This document shows, one piece after another, positions 1 through 9,185 of a DNA stretch of 64,000 nt. The notes under the pieces are model-generated. The model made no database searches. It was given only the letters and a program-made list of their open reading frames with translations, and was not told where the DNA came from. Made by a program: the position numbers and the translations under genes. Positions within the stretch are counted from its first letter, which is position 1. Every line of letters starts with the position of its first letter. The stretch is from a virus, in IMG/VR virus record IMGVR_UViG_3300047546_003518, positions 113,702 through 177,701 of that record; one strand, given 5' to 3'.

Positions 1-80
1 CCGCAGTAACAGAAAACGATGTTACTTTAACTATTCCAAGCCCAACAGTTACTTTAATTGAAGACTGGCACTTGGTTTAA
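1..80 (+). CDS. 3' end of a gene cut by the window edge
   Basis: An open frame runs from base 3 to the TAA at 78-80 and encodes 25 residues rich in Thr and Val, ending in EDWHLV. No start lies inside the window. It is the C-terminal end of an upstream plus-strand gene; a beta-rich structural or tail protein is possible but cannot be shown from so little. Confidence 0.5.
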   Translation, partial: AVTENDVTLTIPSPTVTLIEDWHLV

Positions 81-100
81 TTGGAAAAATCCATTCAATT

Positions 101-129
101 TTGTGTCGCTAAATAACAGCGCATATAAT
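101..129 (+). promoter_or_regulatory. sigma70-like promoter of the left-end operon
   Basis: TTGTGT (101-106) and TATAAT (124-129) are separated by 17 bases and lie 13 bases before the ATG at 143. The -10 box is perfect and the -35 box matches three of six bases. A CTAAATA sequence, similar to T4-type late boxes, lies in the spacer at 109-115. It sits between the preceding gene's stop and the long plus-strand operon. Confidence 0.6.
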
Positions 130-142
130 AGTTTGGATTTCA

Positions 143-490
143 ATGGACCAGCAAAAACTCAATGAGGCCTTGGCCTTTGCAAATTATCGTTTAACACTAC
201 AGGTACAGCGTCAGAACATTGAGGCTACCTTTCATACCGCCTTGATTCTTTCATATCAAGGCTCAATTTTTAAAGTTAATCGCGAACTCATTTCTTTTGC
301 AGATATTGCCTTACGCAACAGCCAGCCCTTGCTAGTCGATGACCAAACTGGTAATGTTGTCCAAATTGATAATCCACAAGAATTTTTAAGCAATTGTTTT
401 GAAACATACAATGCTGCTATGCAGGCAAAGAAAGTGGCCCAGCAGCAACTTAAATCGGCTAGGTCAACTGCTAAAATTGTAGGGCTCTAA
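143..490 (+). CDS. hypothetical protein, 115 aa
   Basis: First complete gene of the plus-strand operon, two bases before the next start. The product has helical-looking ends (N-terminal Gln/Asn/Arg-rich segment, C-terminal Ala/Gln/Lys-rich segment about residues 85-110) around a short beta-like middle. No signal peptide or membrane segment is seen. Not recognised; a small structural or assembly protein would fit its place after an apparently structural gene, but this is inference. Confidence 0.6.
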   Translation: MDQQKLNEALAFANYRLTLQVQRQNIEATFHTALILSYQGSIFKVNRELISFADIALRNSQPLLVDDQTGNVVQIDNPQEFLSNCFETYNAAMQAKKVAQQQLKSARSTAKIVGL

Positions 491-492
491 CT

Positions 493-1371
493 ATGTCTAG
501 TAAGGGCTTTATGATGTTCGCATACAACAACGAACAACTGGACTACACTCAGTTGGCCATTGTGGCTGCTTATGCAGTGAAAAAATACATGCCAGATTAC
601 CCGGTTGTGCTGGTCACTAACCAACAGAGTCTGGAGCATTGTCAGCACACGCATGGGCATGAGTTAATGAATGCGGCCTGGGATGATGTGGTACTTACAG
701 ATCCGGGTTACGAAAGAAATATGCGGTTGCATCACGACGGCGCATATTATAGTTTCAATGCACAGTTTACCAATACCAACAAGCACGACATCTACAATCT
801 CAGTCCTTTTGACGAAACTATCTTAATCGACACAGATTATCTTTGCGGCAATGATAACTTATCAAAGCTGTTTGGTGGACCATATGATGTTGCCATGTAC
901 AGAGATGCTCGCAATTTACGCATGGAAGAACCCTTTACCACTGAGCGTTGGTTGCACTATGCTGGTATTCGCATGTGGTGGTCCACAGTGGTCTACTGGC
1001 GCAAGAGTGAAGAAGCCGAACATTTCTTTAGTGTTTGGGCAGCAGTGAAAAAGAACTGGGAATACTATCGCTTTTTATATAAGTTTCCTGGAAGCTTGTA
1101 TAGAACCGACTACTCTGCTAGTATTGCTGCTCATATGTGTGACGGTTGGCAAGACGGCGGCTTTATTGGTCAAATTCCCAACTACATGCGTTATCAAGAC
1201 CAGCGTGACGACATCATTGAAGTCAAAGGACCTAATCATTGGGCTATGTTAAGTAACTTGCCCGAAGAGTGGAAAAACTTAGCTGTTGAGATCAGAGGCG
1301 AAGACATTCACCTTATGAACAAAAAAAGCATTCTCCGTAACTATGAAAAAATTATGGAGATGCTGGCATGA
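493..1371 (+). CDS. putative GT-A-fold glycosyltransferase
   Basis: 292 aa. The N-terminus alternates hydrophobic strands and helices (FMMFAYNN, YPVVLVTNQ) as in nucleotide-diphospho-sugar transferases. ETILIDTDYL at about residue 99 supplies a DxD-type metal/nucleotide-binding motif at the end of a strand. The Trp/Tyr-rich second half would hold the acceptor site. It overlaps the next gene by an ATGA junction. It probably transfers a sugar to phage DNA, a virion protein or a host glycan; the substrate cannot be read from sequence. Fold moderately sure, activity unproven. Confidence 0.55.
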   Translation: MSSKGFMMFAYNNEQLDYTQLAIVAAYAVKKYMPDYPVVLVTNQQSLEHCQHTHGHELMNAAWDDVVLTDPGYERNMRLHHDGAYYSFNAQFTNTNKHDIYNLSPFDETILIDTDYLCGNDNLSKLFGGPYDVAMYRDARNLRMEEPFTTERWLHYAGIRMWWSTVVYWRKSEEAEHFFSVWAAVKKNWEYYRFLYKFPGSLYRTDYSASIAAHMCDGWQDGGFIGQIPNYMRYQDQRDDIIEVKGPNHWAMLSNLPEEWKNLAVEIRGEDIHLMNKKSILRNYEKIMEMLA

Positions 1372-2087
1372 CCGTTCATATTTTAGTTGAAACAAATGGA
1401 ACCATTGAGCACCAACTGGTAGAGATTACCAAGCACGATGCGGTTCTCATTGACGCCCAAGAAAAATTTAACCTAGTTGAATTGTCAAACAAAACTCTCA
1501 GTGAAAAAATAAAACTACTGGCTGAAATCAACTATGAACCTGGCGATGTTGTTTGCTTTGCAGGGTTATGCCTGCGGCAATTTACAAAGTCTGCCAGAGA
1601 GCTAGCAAAGCTTAAAAAAATTAATCTTATACCTGGAATGGGTGTTGACCATAGACTACAAGCAATTTGGCCAAATAAAATAAGTCGTCGATTGCCTATT
1701 GACAAAAACTTTTATGTGGCCTGGCCGTCGATGTTAATCATTGGTGATGTTGAAACAGCACAACAGGGATTTGCTGTGTTAGATCAACTGCTCAATGACG
1801 GCACACAATCATGTTGGCCGCATTATGTTCCAGACGATCCAACCCTGGAACAAACTCTGTCAATTTTGTCCATTATGGAAAACTGGCAAGCACCTGATTG
1901 GTTTAAGTTAGTTGATCTTAGTGTTAGAGATCTAGAAGTTGTGCCAGTGATGTACGCCACACATGCATGGCACGATTGGATTGCGTTTTATCCTGCCAAT
2001 GGCAATTTTAAATTAGAAAATCATACGCAACTTTACCCAGTTTGGTTAGCTGGAAGTCTTAAGCCATTGGAATATTGGAAAGTATGA
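1368..2087 (+). CDS. hypothetical protein, 239 aa
   Basis: Starts within the stop of the previous gene (ATGA at 1368) and its own stop overlaps the next ATG, so translation looks coupled. No recognised motif. The N-terminal half alternates short strands and helices (VHILVETNG, AVLIDAQEKF, DVVCFAGLCL), and the C-terminal 60 residues are rich in Trp and Tyr. Its place between a glycosyltransferase-like gene and further modification genes suggests the same pathway, by context only. Confidence 0.55.
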   Translation: MTVHILVETNGTIEHQLVEITKHDAVLIDAQEKFNLVELSNKTLSEKIKLLAEINYEPGDVVCFAGLCLRQFTKSARELAKLKKINLIPGMGVDHRLQAIWPNKISRRLPIDKNFYVAWPSMLIIGDVETAQQGFAVLDQLLNDGTQSCWPHYVPDDPTLEQTLSILSIMENWQAPDWFKLVDLSVRDLEVVPVMYATHAWHDWIAFYPANGNFKLENHTQLYPVWLAGSLKPLEYWKV

Positions 2088-3067
2088 GCACAGGTATTCA
2101 ATTTGAACTTCGTCGGAGAGAACGAAAACGCAATGAAATTTGGTCAGTTCAATATAATATTCACACCGGCCAGATCATTGGAATTGAACCTGGCTCCAGC
2201 ACAGCTACAGATCGTTTAACGCTTTCATTTGCTAAGGTACGCTCAATCTTAGAAGGTACTAAAAATCAAGCCAATTTTAGAGTTGGATTCAACGAAGCAA
2301 TTGGCGCATTAGACCTCATTGATGTTCGAGAACCAAAACCCATTGTTACCAAGAAGAAACAGCGCAGTCACGGCTGGTTAACCATTGGCGAATATCAAGG
2401 TGATATTGATTCGGATCTTAGAGCTCTGTTGTTCAATGAAAATGGTATGCTCAGGGTTGAAGCATCTCGCATGTGGGCCAGTGGCGCTAAAGAAATGTTA
2501 TCGCGCGAAAGTACAACAGAAACCATTCCGCTTTTTATCACTGACATTGAAGATCCTCACCAACTGTTAGGGTTCTCAGAGATTAAATTAAACGATATTG
2601 TTGAACGCGGCTTTTGGGAAACTAGACTTTGGTCGTTTATTGATCATCAAATTGTAACTCGCATACTATACCAAGGACAAAAGATTAGAATTAACTTGCC
2701 AGCAGTGGCGCATTCGTTGTTCTTTACTAGACTTACCCAATACTCAGAGTTTACTGGCATCATTGATGATCAGACAGTAATGAGTCACATTGGACCAGGT
2801 AAACATGTGTCGCTGTTTGTTAGGGATGGTGTACTATGGGCGCAGAGTCATTACCAGCCTGGTGGTGCCATTGACCAGCTCAAAGGACATTTACAGATTG
2901 CAGTGGTCAATGGAACAGACTTAGAGTCATTTGTTTCCTGGGCCTGGCTACCTGCGCTATTGCTAAGACAATCACAGCCGTTTGAAGTGTTACCAGATTG
3001 GTCACACAAGCAACCGCCTTCGGCGTTATATAAGGCTAATAATATTGATATAGGAGTTCTTCCGTGA
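2084..3067 (+). CDS. hypothetical protein, 328 aa
   Basis: The ATG at 2084 overlaps the preceding TGA (ATGA) and is preferred to an in-frame ATG nine bases upstream. The N-terminus is basic (about residues 8-16), followed by long beta-rich stretches and a hydrophobic Trp/Leu-rich C-terminus. No catalytic motif, signal peptide or transmembrane helix is evident. Not recognised. It is followed by a GTG start through a GTGA overlap. Confidence 0.55.
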   Translation: MSTGIQFELRRRERKRNEIWSVQYNIHTGQIIGIEPGSSTATDRLTLSFAKVRSILEGTKNQANFRVGFNEAIGALDLIDVREPKPIVTKKKQRSHGWLTIGEYQGDIDSDLRALLFNENGMLRVEASRMWASGAKEMLSRESTTETIPLFITDIEDPHQLLGFSEIKLNDIVERGFWETRLWSFIDHQIVTRILYQGQKIRINLPAVAHSLFFTRLTQYSEFTGIIDDQTVMSHIGPGKHVSLFVRDGVLWAQSHYQPGGAIDQLKGHLQIAVVNGTDLESFVSWAWLPALLLRQSQPFEVLPDWSHKQPPSALYKANNIDIGVLP

Positions 3068-4035
3068 AAACCCCAATTAGTGAATTTGATGTAGTTTTTA
3101 TCAGCTACGACGAACCAAATGCTGATGAGAATTATGCTGATCTACTAGAAAAATGCCCTTGGGCAAAAAGAAGTCATGGTGTATATGGCAGTGATGCTTG
3201 CCATAAAGCGGCTGCAAAGTTGGCAGAAACTGAACGCTTTATTACCATTGATGCAGACAACAAGGTTCGCCCAGACTTTTTTGAATTAGAGCTAGATCTA
3301 CGCAAGTTTGATCGCAGCGATGTACTGTCGTGGTCGGGTAAAAATGTTATCAATGGCCTGGTCTATGGTAACGGTGGCGTTAAGCTTTGGCCTAAAAAGG
3401 TTGTTGAGCAAATGCGTACACACGAAGCCGTTGACAATGGACCTGGAGCAGTAGACTTCTGTTGGGACATTCATTACCATCAGCTCAATAACATCTACAG
3501 CGATGTGTTTAATAATGCCACACCATATCAGGCATATCGTGCTGGTTTCAGGGAAGGCGTAAAGCTGGCATTGCACGATGGCCGCCCAATGGATTGGCGT
3601 CAAATTGCTGAAAAGAACAATTTTAAAAATCATCGTAGACTGCTGGTCTGGATGAGTGTTGGACAAGATGTTACAAACGGATTATGGGCCATGTACGGCG
3701 CAAGACTTGGTTGTTATTTGACCAACATTCGCAGAGACTGGGATTACAAACTGGTTGCTGACTTTGAGTGGCACAACCAATACTGGAGAGAAGATATCAT
3801 GCCACAATTTGCTGGCGATGAAGTGACCTGTCCAGTCAGCAAATATTCCTGGAGCAAGACCAAGCTTATGGCAGAAACTGTAAAGCTAGGACGAGTAATG
3901 CGTCAGGACCTTCGTCTTGAAATTGCTGACCTAGACGAAGCCGGCAGTCGCTTCTTTAAGGCCAGTTACTTTAACCCACATCGACTTGGTCCCACTGTCA
4001 AGGAAAGCGATGTTGAACAGTTTATTTCGGAGTAA
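3064..4035 (+). CDS. putative glycosyltransferase-like protein, paralogue 1
   Basis: 323 aa from a GTG that overlaps the previous TGA (GTGA). The opening FDVVFISYDEPNADENY closely matches the product of 4895-5866 and more distantly that of 4039-4908. All three keep an acidic D-A-D triplet (here FITIDADNKVRP, about residue 60), the position of the DxD in GT-A enzymes, then a GLVYGNGGVKLWP block and a FREGVKLAL block. A nucleotide-sugar-dependent transferase is the best guess; the three tandem copies may act on successive or alternative acceptors. The family is not one I can name with certainty. Confidence 0.5.
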   Translation: MKTPISEFDVVFISYDEPNADENYADLLEKCPWAKRSHGVYGSDACHKAAAKLAETERFITIDADNKVRPDFFELELDLRKFDRSDVLSWSGKNVINGLVYGNGGVKLWPKKVVEQMRTHEAVDNGPGAVDFCWDIHYHQLNNIYSDVFNNATPYQAYRAGFREGVKLALHDGRPMDWRQIAEKNNFKNHRRLLVWMSVGQDVTNGLWAMYGARLGCYLTNIRRDWDYKLVADFEWHNQYWREDIMPQFAGDEVTCPVSKYSWSKTKLMAETVKLGRVMRQDLRLEIADLDEAGSRFFKASYFNPHRLGPTVKESDVEQFISE

Positions 4036-4038
4036 GCT

Positions 4039-4908
4039 TTGTTAGATGTATTTTTCATTAGTATGCTGGAACAAGGTGCTGATGAAAACTTTGCACGGCT
4101 ACTGGAATTTGCCCCACAAGCACAGCGCATTGATAATGTAGTTGGAATTTATAATGTGCATCGTACTTGTGCAGAGCGCAGCAAAACAGAAAATTTTTGG
4201 GTAGTGGATGCTGACGCTTGGATAGTCGACGGATTTGATTTTGCCTGGGAACCCAATGATGAAGTACTGCATTGGGGAGTACCGGAGTCTGAATGTGTAC
4301 ATGTTTGGCCCAGTATCAATCCTGTCAACAACTTAAAATACGGATATGGTGCAGTTAAGGTATTCCCTCAAAAACCATTTTTAGAAAACAAGTCCTGGAG
4401 TGTTGATGTAACTGCTTCTATAGCTCAACTAGTCACAAGGGATACTATCAGTTGCGAAACAAGATTTAATGCCACACCACAAAGTGCCTGGATTGGAGCA
4501 TTTCGCGAGTGTGCTAAGATGGCTTCATTGGCCATAATTAAGAATAGAATTAAAAGCATTCGTCGGCAAGAACAAACAGAGCTAGAAGAACTGTCTAAGT
4601 ATATTGCAACGCAGGAATGGGATCAGAATAAGAAAAACAACTATCGTCGCAGTCGTGCCACAGTTATCACCGAACACTATAAATCTCAAAAAGAAATTTT
4701 TCACTACTGGGAAGAAATGGAAGAAATAAGTCAGCGTCAGTTGATCTGGTGTACACGCGGCTGGGATGCTAAGAATGGAAAATACGCAGTACTAGGAGCG
4801 CAGGCCGGAGCAACATTTGGCTTAAAATACAGCGACTCGTCAAAGTTAGATTTAATCAACAACTGGGAGTGGCTAGAAAAGGAATTTGAAAAAAATGTCA
4901 CTGTTTAA
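4039..4908 (+). CDS. putative glycosyltransferase-like protein, paralogue 2
   Basis: 289 aa from a TTG start supported by GGAG seven bases upstream. It shares with its two neighbours the start VFFISMLEQGADENF, the acidic FWVVDADAWIVDG strand (DAD) and a KYGYGAVKVFP block. It is shorter at the N-terminus and carries a charged insertion (about residues 170-220) rich in Arg, Lys and Glu. It is the most diverged of the three copies and could have changed substrate. Function inferred from the shared acidic motif only. Confidence 0.45.
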   Translation: MLDVFFISMLEQGADENFARLLEFAPQAQRIDNVVGIYNVHRTCAERSKTENFWVVDADAWIVDGFDFAWEPNDEVLHWGVPESECVHVWPSINPVNNLKYGYGAVKVFPQKPFLENKSWSVDVTASIAQLVTRDTISCETRFNATPQSAWIGAFRECAKMASLAIIKNRIKSIRRQEQTELEELSKYIATQEWDQNKKNNYRRSRATVITEHYKSQKEIFHYWEEMEEISQRQLIWCTRGWDAKNGKYAVLGAQAGATFGLKYSDSSKLDLINNWEWLEKEFEKNVTV

Positions 4909-5866
4909 TCATGCTAAGTTAGTTAACAAGGAAGTACATTCTCTTGGTAAATTTCCTGTGGCGTTTTTAAGCTATGACGAACCCAATGCTGATCAACATT
5001 GGGAGCATCTGCAAAGAAATAGGCCTGGTAATCTTGTTCGAAGAGTACACGGAGTCAAAGGATTTGATGCCGCACATAAAGCTGCTGCTGCGGCCTTTCC
5101 CAATAGCACCCATGTGATAACAGTGGATGCAGATAATCTTGTTGACTTGAACTTTTTTAATTTGCAATTGCAAGCAGATATTAAATTGCCAATCAGCTAC
5201 TCGTGGAACGGAAGACAACATACCAATGGGTTGATGTATGGCAATGGTGGAATCAAGCTGTGGAGCAGAATTCATTTGGAAACCATGCGTAGTCATGAAG
5301 CAGCAGATTCAGAAAGAGATGCTGTGGACTTTTGCTGGGACGGATCTCAATACAAAACGCTGTCTGGTTGCTGGTCAACCACATATACCAATGGCAGTCC
5401 TTATCAGGCCTTTAGAGTTGGCTTTCGTGAAGGCATCAAACTAAGCATGGATCAAGGACAGGCAGTGCCATTTGAACAGTGGACCAATAAAATTCACGGT
5501 GCAAATTTCCAGCGTTTACTAACCTGGATGACTGTGGGCGCAGATGTTAAGAACGGCTGGTGGACAATCTACGGTGCTCGTTTAGCAGTTAAACTTTTAC
5601 AGTACGATGATTTTGATCCAATGCATATTCGCGACTACGAATGGTTTAAAGATTTCTTTGAAAGCCACAGCAAAGACAATCCTATGAAATCAAGCAAGCA
5701 ATTGAGCAAAGCAATCAGTGCTGGCTTAGGCTTCGCGCTACCTGAATTTGATGCTAGCCACAGCGAAGTTATTAAGAGACTACAGTTTCATCCCAATAAA
5801 GAATTAACAAATGAGGATGTAGCAGCACAGACAAACCTAAAACTGTATGGTTGGTTCAATGGATAA
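4895..5866 (+). CDS. putative glycosyltransferase-like protein, paralogue 3
   Basis: 323 aa from ATG 4895, overlapping the previous gene by 14 bases; a TTG three codons upstream is less likely. It is close to the product of 3064-4035: VAFLSYDEPNADQHW, HVITVDADNLVDLNFF, GLMYGNGGIKLWSR, DAVDFCWDG and FREGIKLSM occur in the same order. The DAD triplet could bind metal and nucleotide sugar. The pair looks like a gene duplication with paralogue 2 inserted between or derived from the same event. Catalysis is not demonstrated. Confidence 0.5.
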   Translation: MSLFNHAKLVNKEVHSLGKFPVAFLSYDEPNADQHWEHLQRNRPGNLVRRVHGVKGFDAAHKAAAAAFPNSTHVITVDADNLVDLNFFNLQLQADIKLPISYSWNGRQHTNGLMYGNGGIKLWSRIHLETMRSHEAADSERDAVDFCWDGSQYKTLSGCWSTTYTNGSPYQAFRVGFREGIKLSMDQGQAVPFEQWTNKIHGANFQRLLTWMTVGADVKNGWWTIYGARLAVKLLQYDDFDPMHIRDYEWFKDFFESHSKDNPMKSSKQLSKAISAGLGFALPEFDASHSEVIKRLQFHPNKELTNEDVAAQTNLKLYGWFNG

Positions 5867-7070
5867 GTCTGTTGAATTAAAAAACTCCATGCTGATCTTC
5901 TTAGATGAAATCGTTGGATTTCGTCGAAGCTTGCATTTTTTACATCGTTGGTACGAAACACAGGATCAAGAAGACCTAGTTAAGCTAATTGTTGAAATAG
6001 GAAAAGAGCATTATCTTAATCTATGGCCATTGGTTAACTACTGTCAAGGCAAGAACGATCATATTGATCAGACTGTACATAGTTTGTTTTTGAAACATCT
6101 TCGTTTGCCACGAGAGTGGTCAGAAGGAAAAGAAATCATGCTGAGTCCTGTACCAGCATGGCTAATACAACAAACAAACTTGTCTTACACCGATAATCTT
6201 GAAATACAAGAAGGTCGCTTTTGGGAACTACACGATTGGGTGCATGAAAACAGCAAAGAGTTTGACAACCCTTTGTCAGCAATACCTTTTGTACTTGGCA
6301 AAATCAAAGAGTCAAAGGAAGACATTACTAAACTTTTTGAAGTAATAAAAATTTTTCTAGGTGACACCTTGTTGTCGTGCTTAGAAGATAACTCAATGTC
6401 TTGCTTTACTAGAGAAGTTTCTAAATACTATCCAGATCGAGCCAAACAAATAAGCCTACTTGCAGAAATAATCGAAGAAAACCCAGAGTTAAACTGGAAA
6501 GACGCACTGAGTAGAAATCAAGTGCAAAGTAAACTTTGGTTACTGGAAAAAATGCAAGAGTCTGGTGCAACCTCTAAGGCTCAAATAAAAAATATACTAG
6601 AGCCGCAGACTATTATTGTTGTTGGTGGTTGGGTTGGAATTTTACCTTGGTTAATGACTCTAACTGATTTTGAATTCTACAAGCTAGTACATACTCCAGA
6701 ACTGATCAACATCGATCTAGACAAAACAGTACATCCAGCCGCTGAAAAATTAGTTGGCAACGCAAGCAAATTCAAATATCGTAGCTTGGCCAAGGACATT
6801 AAAAAATACAATTTTACACAACACAAAAATCTAATAGTGATTGATACTATCGTCGAGCATTTCAAAGACCACGGAAAGTGGATTAAAAGCTTGCCTAAAG
6901 GCACACTGGTTGTACTACAAGGCAACAACATGTTTGATGTACCAGATCATGTAAATTGTCATAACAGCCTTGAGGAGTTTTTAGAATCGTCTGGATTAAA
7001 TACTATACTATGGAGCGGAGAACTGATATTGAATAAATGTCTGCGCTTTATGGCTATAGGTAAAGTATAA
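5859..7070 (+). CDS. protein with C-terminal SAM-methyltransferase-like domain
   Basis: 403 aa from ATG 5859 (an in-frame ATG lies at 5847). The first 240 residues are helical and unrecognised. The C-terminal part reads IIVVGGWVGILP (glycine-rich nucleotide loop), then LINIDLDKTVHP (acidic end of strand 2) and NLIVIDTIVEHF, the strand order of a class I SAM-dependent methyltransferase. The next gene starts within its stop (TAATG). A methyl transfer within the decoration pathway is inferred; an NAD-binding fold is an alternative. Confidence 0.45.
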   Translation: MDKSVELKNSMLIFLDEIVGFRRSLHFLHRWYETQDQEDLVKLIVEIGKEHYLNLWPLVNYCQGKNDHIDQTVHSLFLKHLRLPREWSEGKEIMLSPVPAWLIQQTNLSYTDNLEIQEGRFWELHDWVHENSKEFDNPLSAIPFVLGKIKESKEDITKLFEVIKIFLGDTLLSCLEDNSMSCFTREVSKYYPDRAKQISLLAEIIEENPELNWKDALSRNQVQSKLWLLEKMQESGATSKAQIKNILEPQTIIVVGGWVGILPWLMTLTDFEFYKLVHTPELINIDLDKTVHPAAEKLVGNASKFKYRSLAKDIKKYNFTQHKNLIVIDTIVEHFKDHGKWIKSLPKGTLVVLQGNNMFDVPDHVNCHNSLEEFLESSGLNTILWSGELILNKCLRFMAIGKV

Positions 7071-7582
7071 TGGACAGACGATTTAGACTCTATGATTTCA
7101 AAGTTGACATTGAAAAGCTAAAAGAAGAAACACACCGTATACTTTGGGACAGCACCACAGGGCGGTATCAGCATCAATTGTCTTTGCAAACCAATGGCGA
7201 TAACGATTGGCAATCTGGAACTGGAAAACGCGAAGGGCAAGACGAAGCCCAGTGGGATAAACTACATCCTAATCTGGTTGGAACTTGGTGGGAAGGCTTT
7301 TTAACCAGCTTTCCTTTTAAAGTATACAGAGCCAGACTAATGACCATGTATCCCAGGACTTGTTATAGTATTCACACAGACATGACTCCTAGAGTACACA
7401 TTCCCATTGTTACCCATCGTCAAGCAAGATTTATTTTTACAGATCCACCAATTCTAAGACATCTGCCAGCTGATGGCAGCGTGTGGTGGGTTGATACTAC
7501 CAAAGAACATTCAGCCATGAATGGCAGCTTAATTGATCGTATACACCTGGTCATGTGCCTGGTAAACACCAACGAAGATTAG
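7070..7582 (+). CDS. 2OG-Fe(II) oxygenase, aspartyl/asparaginyl hydroxylase-like
   Basis: 170 aa. CYSIHTDMTPRVHIPIVTH gives the iron-binding H-x-D followed by the Arg and strand typical of aspartyl/asparaginyl beta-hydroxylase-like oxygenases. EHSAMNGSLIDRIHLV supplies the distal iron His and the Arg that binds 2-oxoglutarate. Such enzymes hydroxylate amino-acid side chains or small molecules using O2 and 2-oxoglutarate. Start overlaps the previous stop (TAATG). It is one of four such oxygenases in this window. Substrate unknown. Confidence 0.65.
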   Translation: MDRRFRLYDFKVDIEKLKEETHRILWDSTTGRYQHQLSLQTNGDNDWQSGTGKREGQDEAQWDKLHPNLVGTWWEGFLTSFPFKVYRARLMTMYPRTCYSIHTDMTPRVHIPIVTHRQARFIFTDPPILRHLPADGSVWWVDTTKEHSAMNGSLIDRIHLVMCLVNTNED

Positions 7583-7596
7583 CTGATACATACAGG

Positions 7597-8241
7597 ATGA
7601 GCCTGCGTGTTGAATTAGCTTATTCTGATAACATTGATCCTTTCTTAAAAGACTACCAAGTTTTTTTGGATCGTATCGCTACCTCTGACGCACCTGCTCT
7701 TGGTAACATGGGCTATGATGCTCCGGCAGGGCTAATGTATATTGCACAACAACGGCTTCGATGGTTCCGAGGTCAGGGTCATATTGCGTTTTTATATGAC
7801 CGTGATCAGATTGTCGGAGTCAGTTGCGTTGAGCACAGCACACTTCATGTTGAATTGGGCTCAGGAGGCAATCGTTGTTGGCTGCTCAAGGACTATCGAC
7901 TCAACAACGAAGTCAGCAATTACTTGTTAGCAGCCAATTTAAACTGGTGCCAGGAAAAATGTAAAAAGGGCATGATACTTTCTTTTAACAACTACAACAA
8001 GTGGATATACAGTACTATTGCTAGAATCAGCTCAGGTCAAGGCAGACCATTAGGGCGAGTATGGAGCAATTGGTGGAATAACTGTGTGGTATTACCTCGA
8101 ATGGTACGCTTATTCAACACACCACAGTGGGCAGTAATTAAACCTGTGTCAAACAACTACATTGTTGACCTTGATGAACTGGTGCTGGAAATTGACAAAA
8201 AGTACGGAGTTGCTCGTACAAGTCCTTATGTAAGCGCATGA
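7597..8241 (+). CDS. putative GNAT-like acetyltransferase
   Basis: 214 aa from ATG 7597, which has ACAGG just upstream and lies 14 bases after the previous stop; an in-frame ATG at 7555 would overlap that gene. Strand-helix pattern HIAFLYDRDQIVGVSCVEHS followed by a helix resembles the core of GCN5-type acyltransferases, but the acyl-CoA loop is not clear. It ends in an ATGA overlap with the PP-loop gene. Assignment weak; a hypothetical protein is the safe label. Confidence 0.35.
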   Translation: MSLRVELAYSDNIDPFLKDYQVFLDRIATSDAPALGNMGYDAPAGLMYIAQQRLRWFRGQGHIAFLYDRDQIVGVSCVEHSTLHVELGSGGNRCWLLKDYRLNNEVSNYLLAANLNWCQEKCKKGMILSFNNYNKWIYSTIARISSGQGRPLGRVWSNWWNNCVVLPRMVRLFNTPQWAVIKPVSNNYIVDLDELVLEIDKKYGVARTSPYVSA

Positions 8242-9185
8242 TTAATAACACTGAAAACAATCACCTGTTATACTATTATAATCAAGATCCGCAGCAGGTT
8301 TGGAGAGCCAACGACCTTGACACTACCACTATGGAGATTGGCATTTGTACACGAAAGCCAATGAGCTTGCGAGCAGAGCTTATTAGAACTGCTCGCGCCT
8401 TACACAAAGAATACCCTGACCTAACACTTTTTATGAGCGGAGGACTTGACTGCGAAATGGCGCTGAGAAGCTTTTTAGCAGCAGGCATAACTCCAAGAAT
8501 AGCAACAGTAAAGTTCTATGGCGAAGGAAATCTTCACGACATTGGACCAATGATGAAAATGTTAAATGAGATGAACATCTCATATACTGTTATTAATTTT
8601 GATCTAGAAGATTTTGTTTATTCTGGTCGCTGCTATGAAGTAGGTCGTAGGTATCAAGCATACACTCTTTATCAACAAATGCTATTAGATGTTGCTGAAG
8701 CATTTGCAATGCCAATGATTACCATTGATGAAATAGAACTTGAAAAATCTTATTCAGTGGATTGGAAAACAGGTAATACTTCTAACCAATGGGTTTTTGT
8801 AAAAAAAGAAGATCAAGATGGCTGCTGGCGTAGATTCAACGATCGCACTGGCATCCCGGCGTTGAATAATTTTTATTCTTATAGCCCTGAATCAATGCTG
8901 GCTTTTTTACAAATACCAACAGTTGATGATCTAATCAACGACAGAATTCCTGGCAAGCTTGGTTGGACATCAAGCAAGATGAAAATTTACAGCCATCTAG
9001 GATACAGTTTCCGTCAGAGGCCCAAATGGTTTGGCATAGAAAACTACAAGCACCTTTGGGATCAGGTTGAGTACAATGCTTCGGTTGCAACTTGTAAATT
9101 TAATCCCAGGCTTTACCAAGTTGATGCGCTTGAGCTTAGATATAACTTATTAAATGGAAAAAAGACACTATGTCATATCGCTTGA
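8238..9185 (+). CDS. PP-loop ATP pyrophosphatase-family protein
   Basis: 315 aa. LTLFMSGGLDCEMAL at residues 63-77 is the SGGxD PP-loop that binds ATP pyrophosphate in asparagine synthase, NAD synthetase, GMP synthetase and related N-type enzymes. These adenylate a carboxyl or amide carbon and then add a nucleophile. A second block, PRIATVKFYGEGNLHDIG, follows at the expected distance. QueC-specific cysteines are not seen, so it is not called QueC. It may make an amide or amidine bond in the pathway encoded around it. Confidence 0.6.
   Translation: MINNTENNHLLYYYNQDPQQVWRANDLDTTTMEIGICTRKPMSLRAELIRTARALHKEYPDLTLFMSGGLDCEMALRSFLAAGITPRIATVKFYGEGNLHDIGPMMKMLNEMNISYTVINFDLEDFVYSGRCYEVGRRYQAYTLYQQMLLDVAEAFAMPMITIDEIELEKSYSVDWKTGNTSNQWVFVKKEDQDGCWRRFNDRTGIPALNNFYSYSPESMLAFLQIPTVDDLINDRIPGKLGWTSSKMKIYSHLGYSFRQRPKWFGIENYKHLWDQVEYNASVATCKFNPRLYQVDALELRYNLLNGKKTLCHIA

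Noticed and set aside
8238-9185. PP-loop protein as the missing QueC
   Set aside because: It has SGGLD but lacks the C-terminal zinc cysteines and other blocks of QueC; the sequence fits the broader asparagine-synthase/NAD-synthetase type group.
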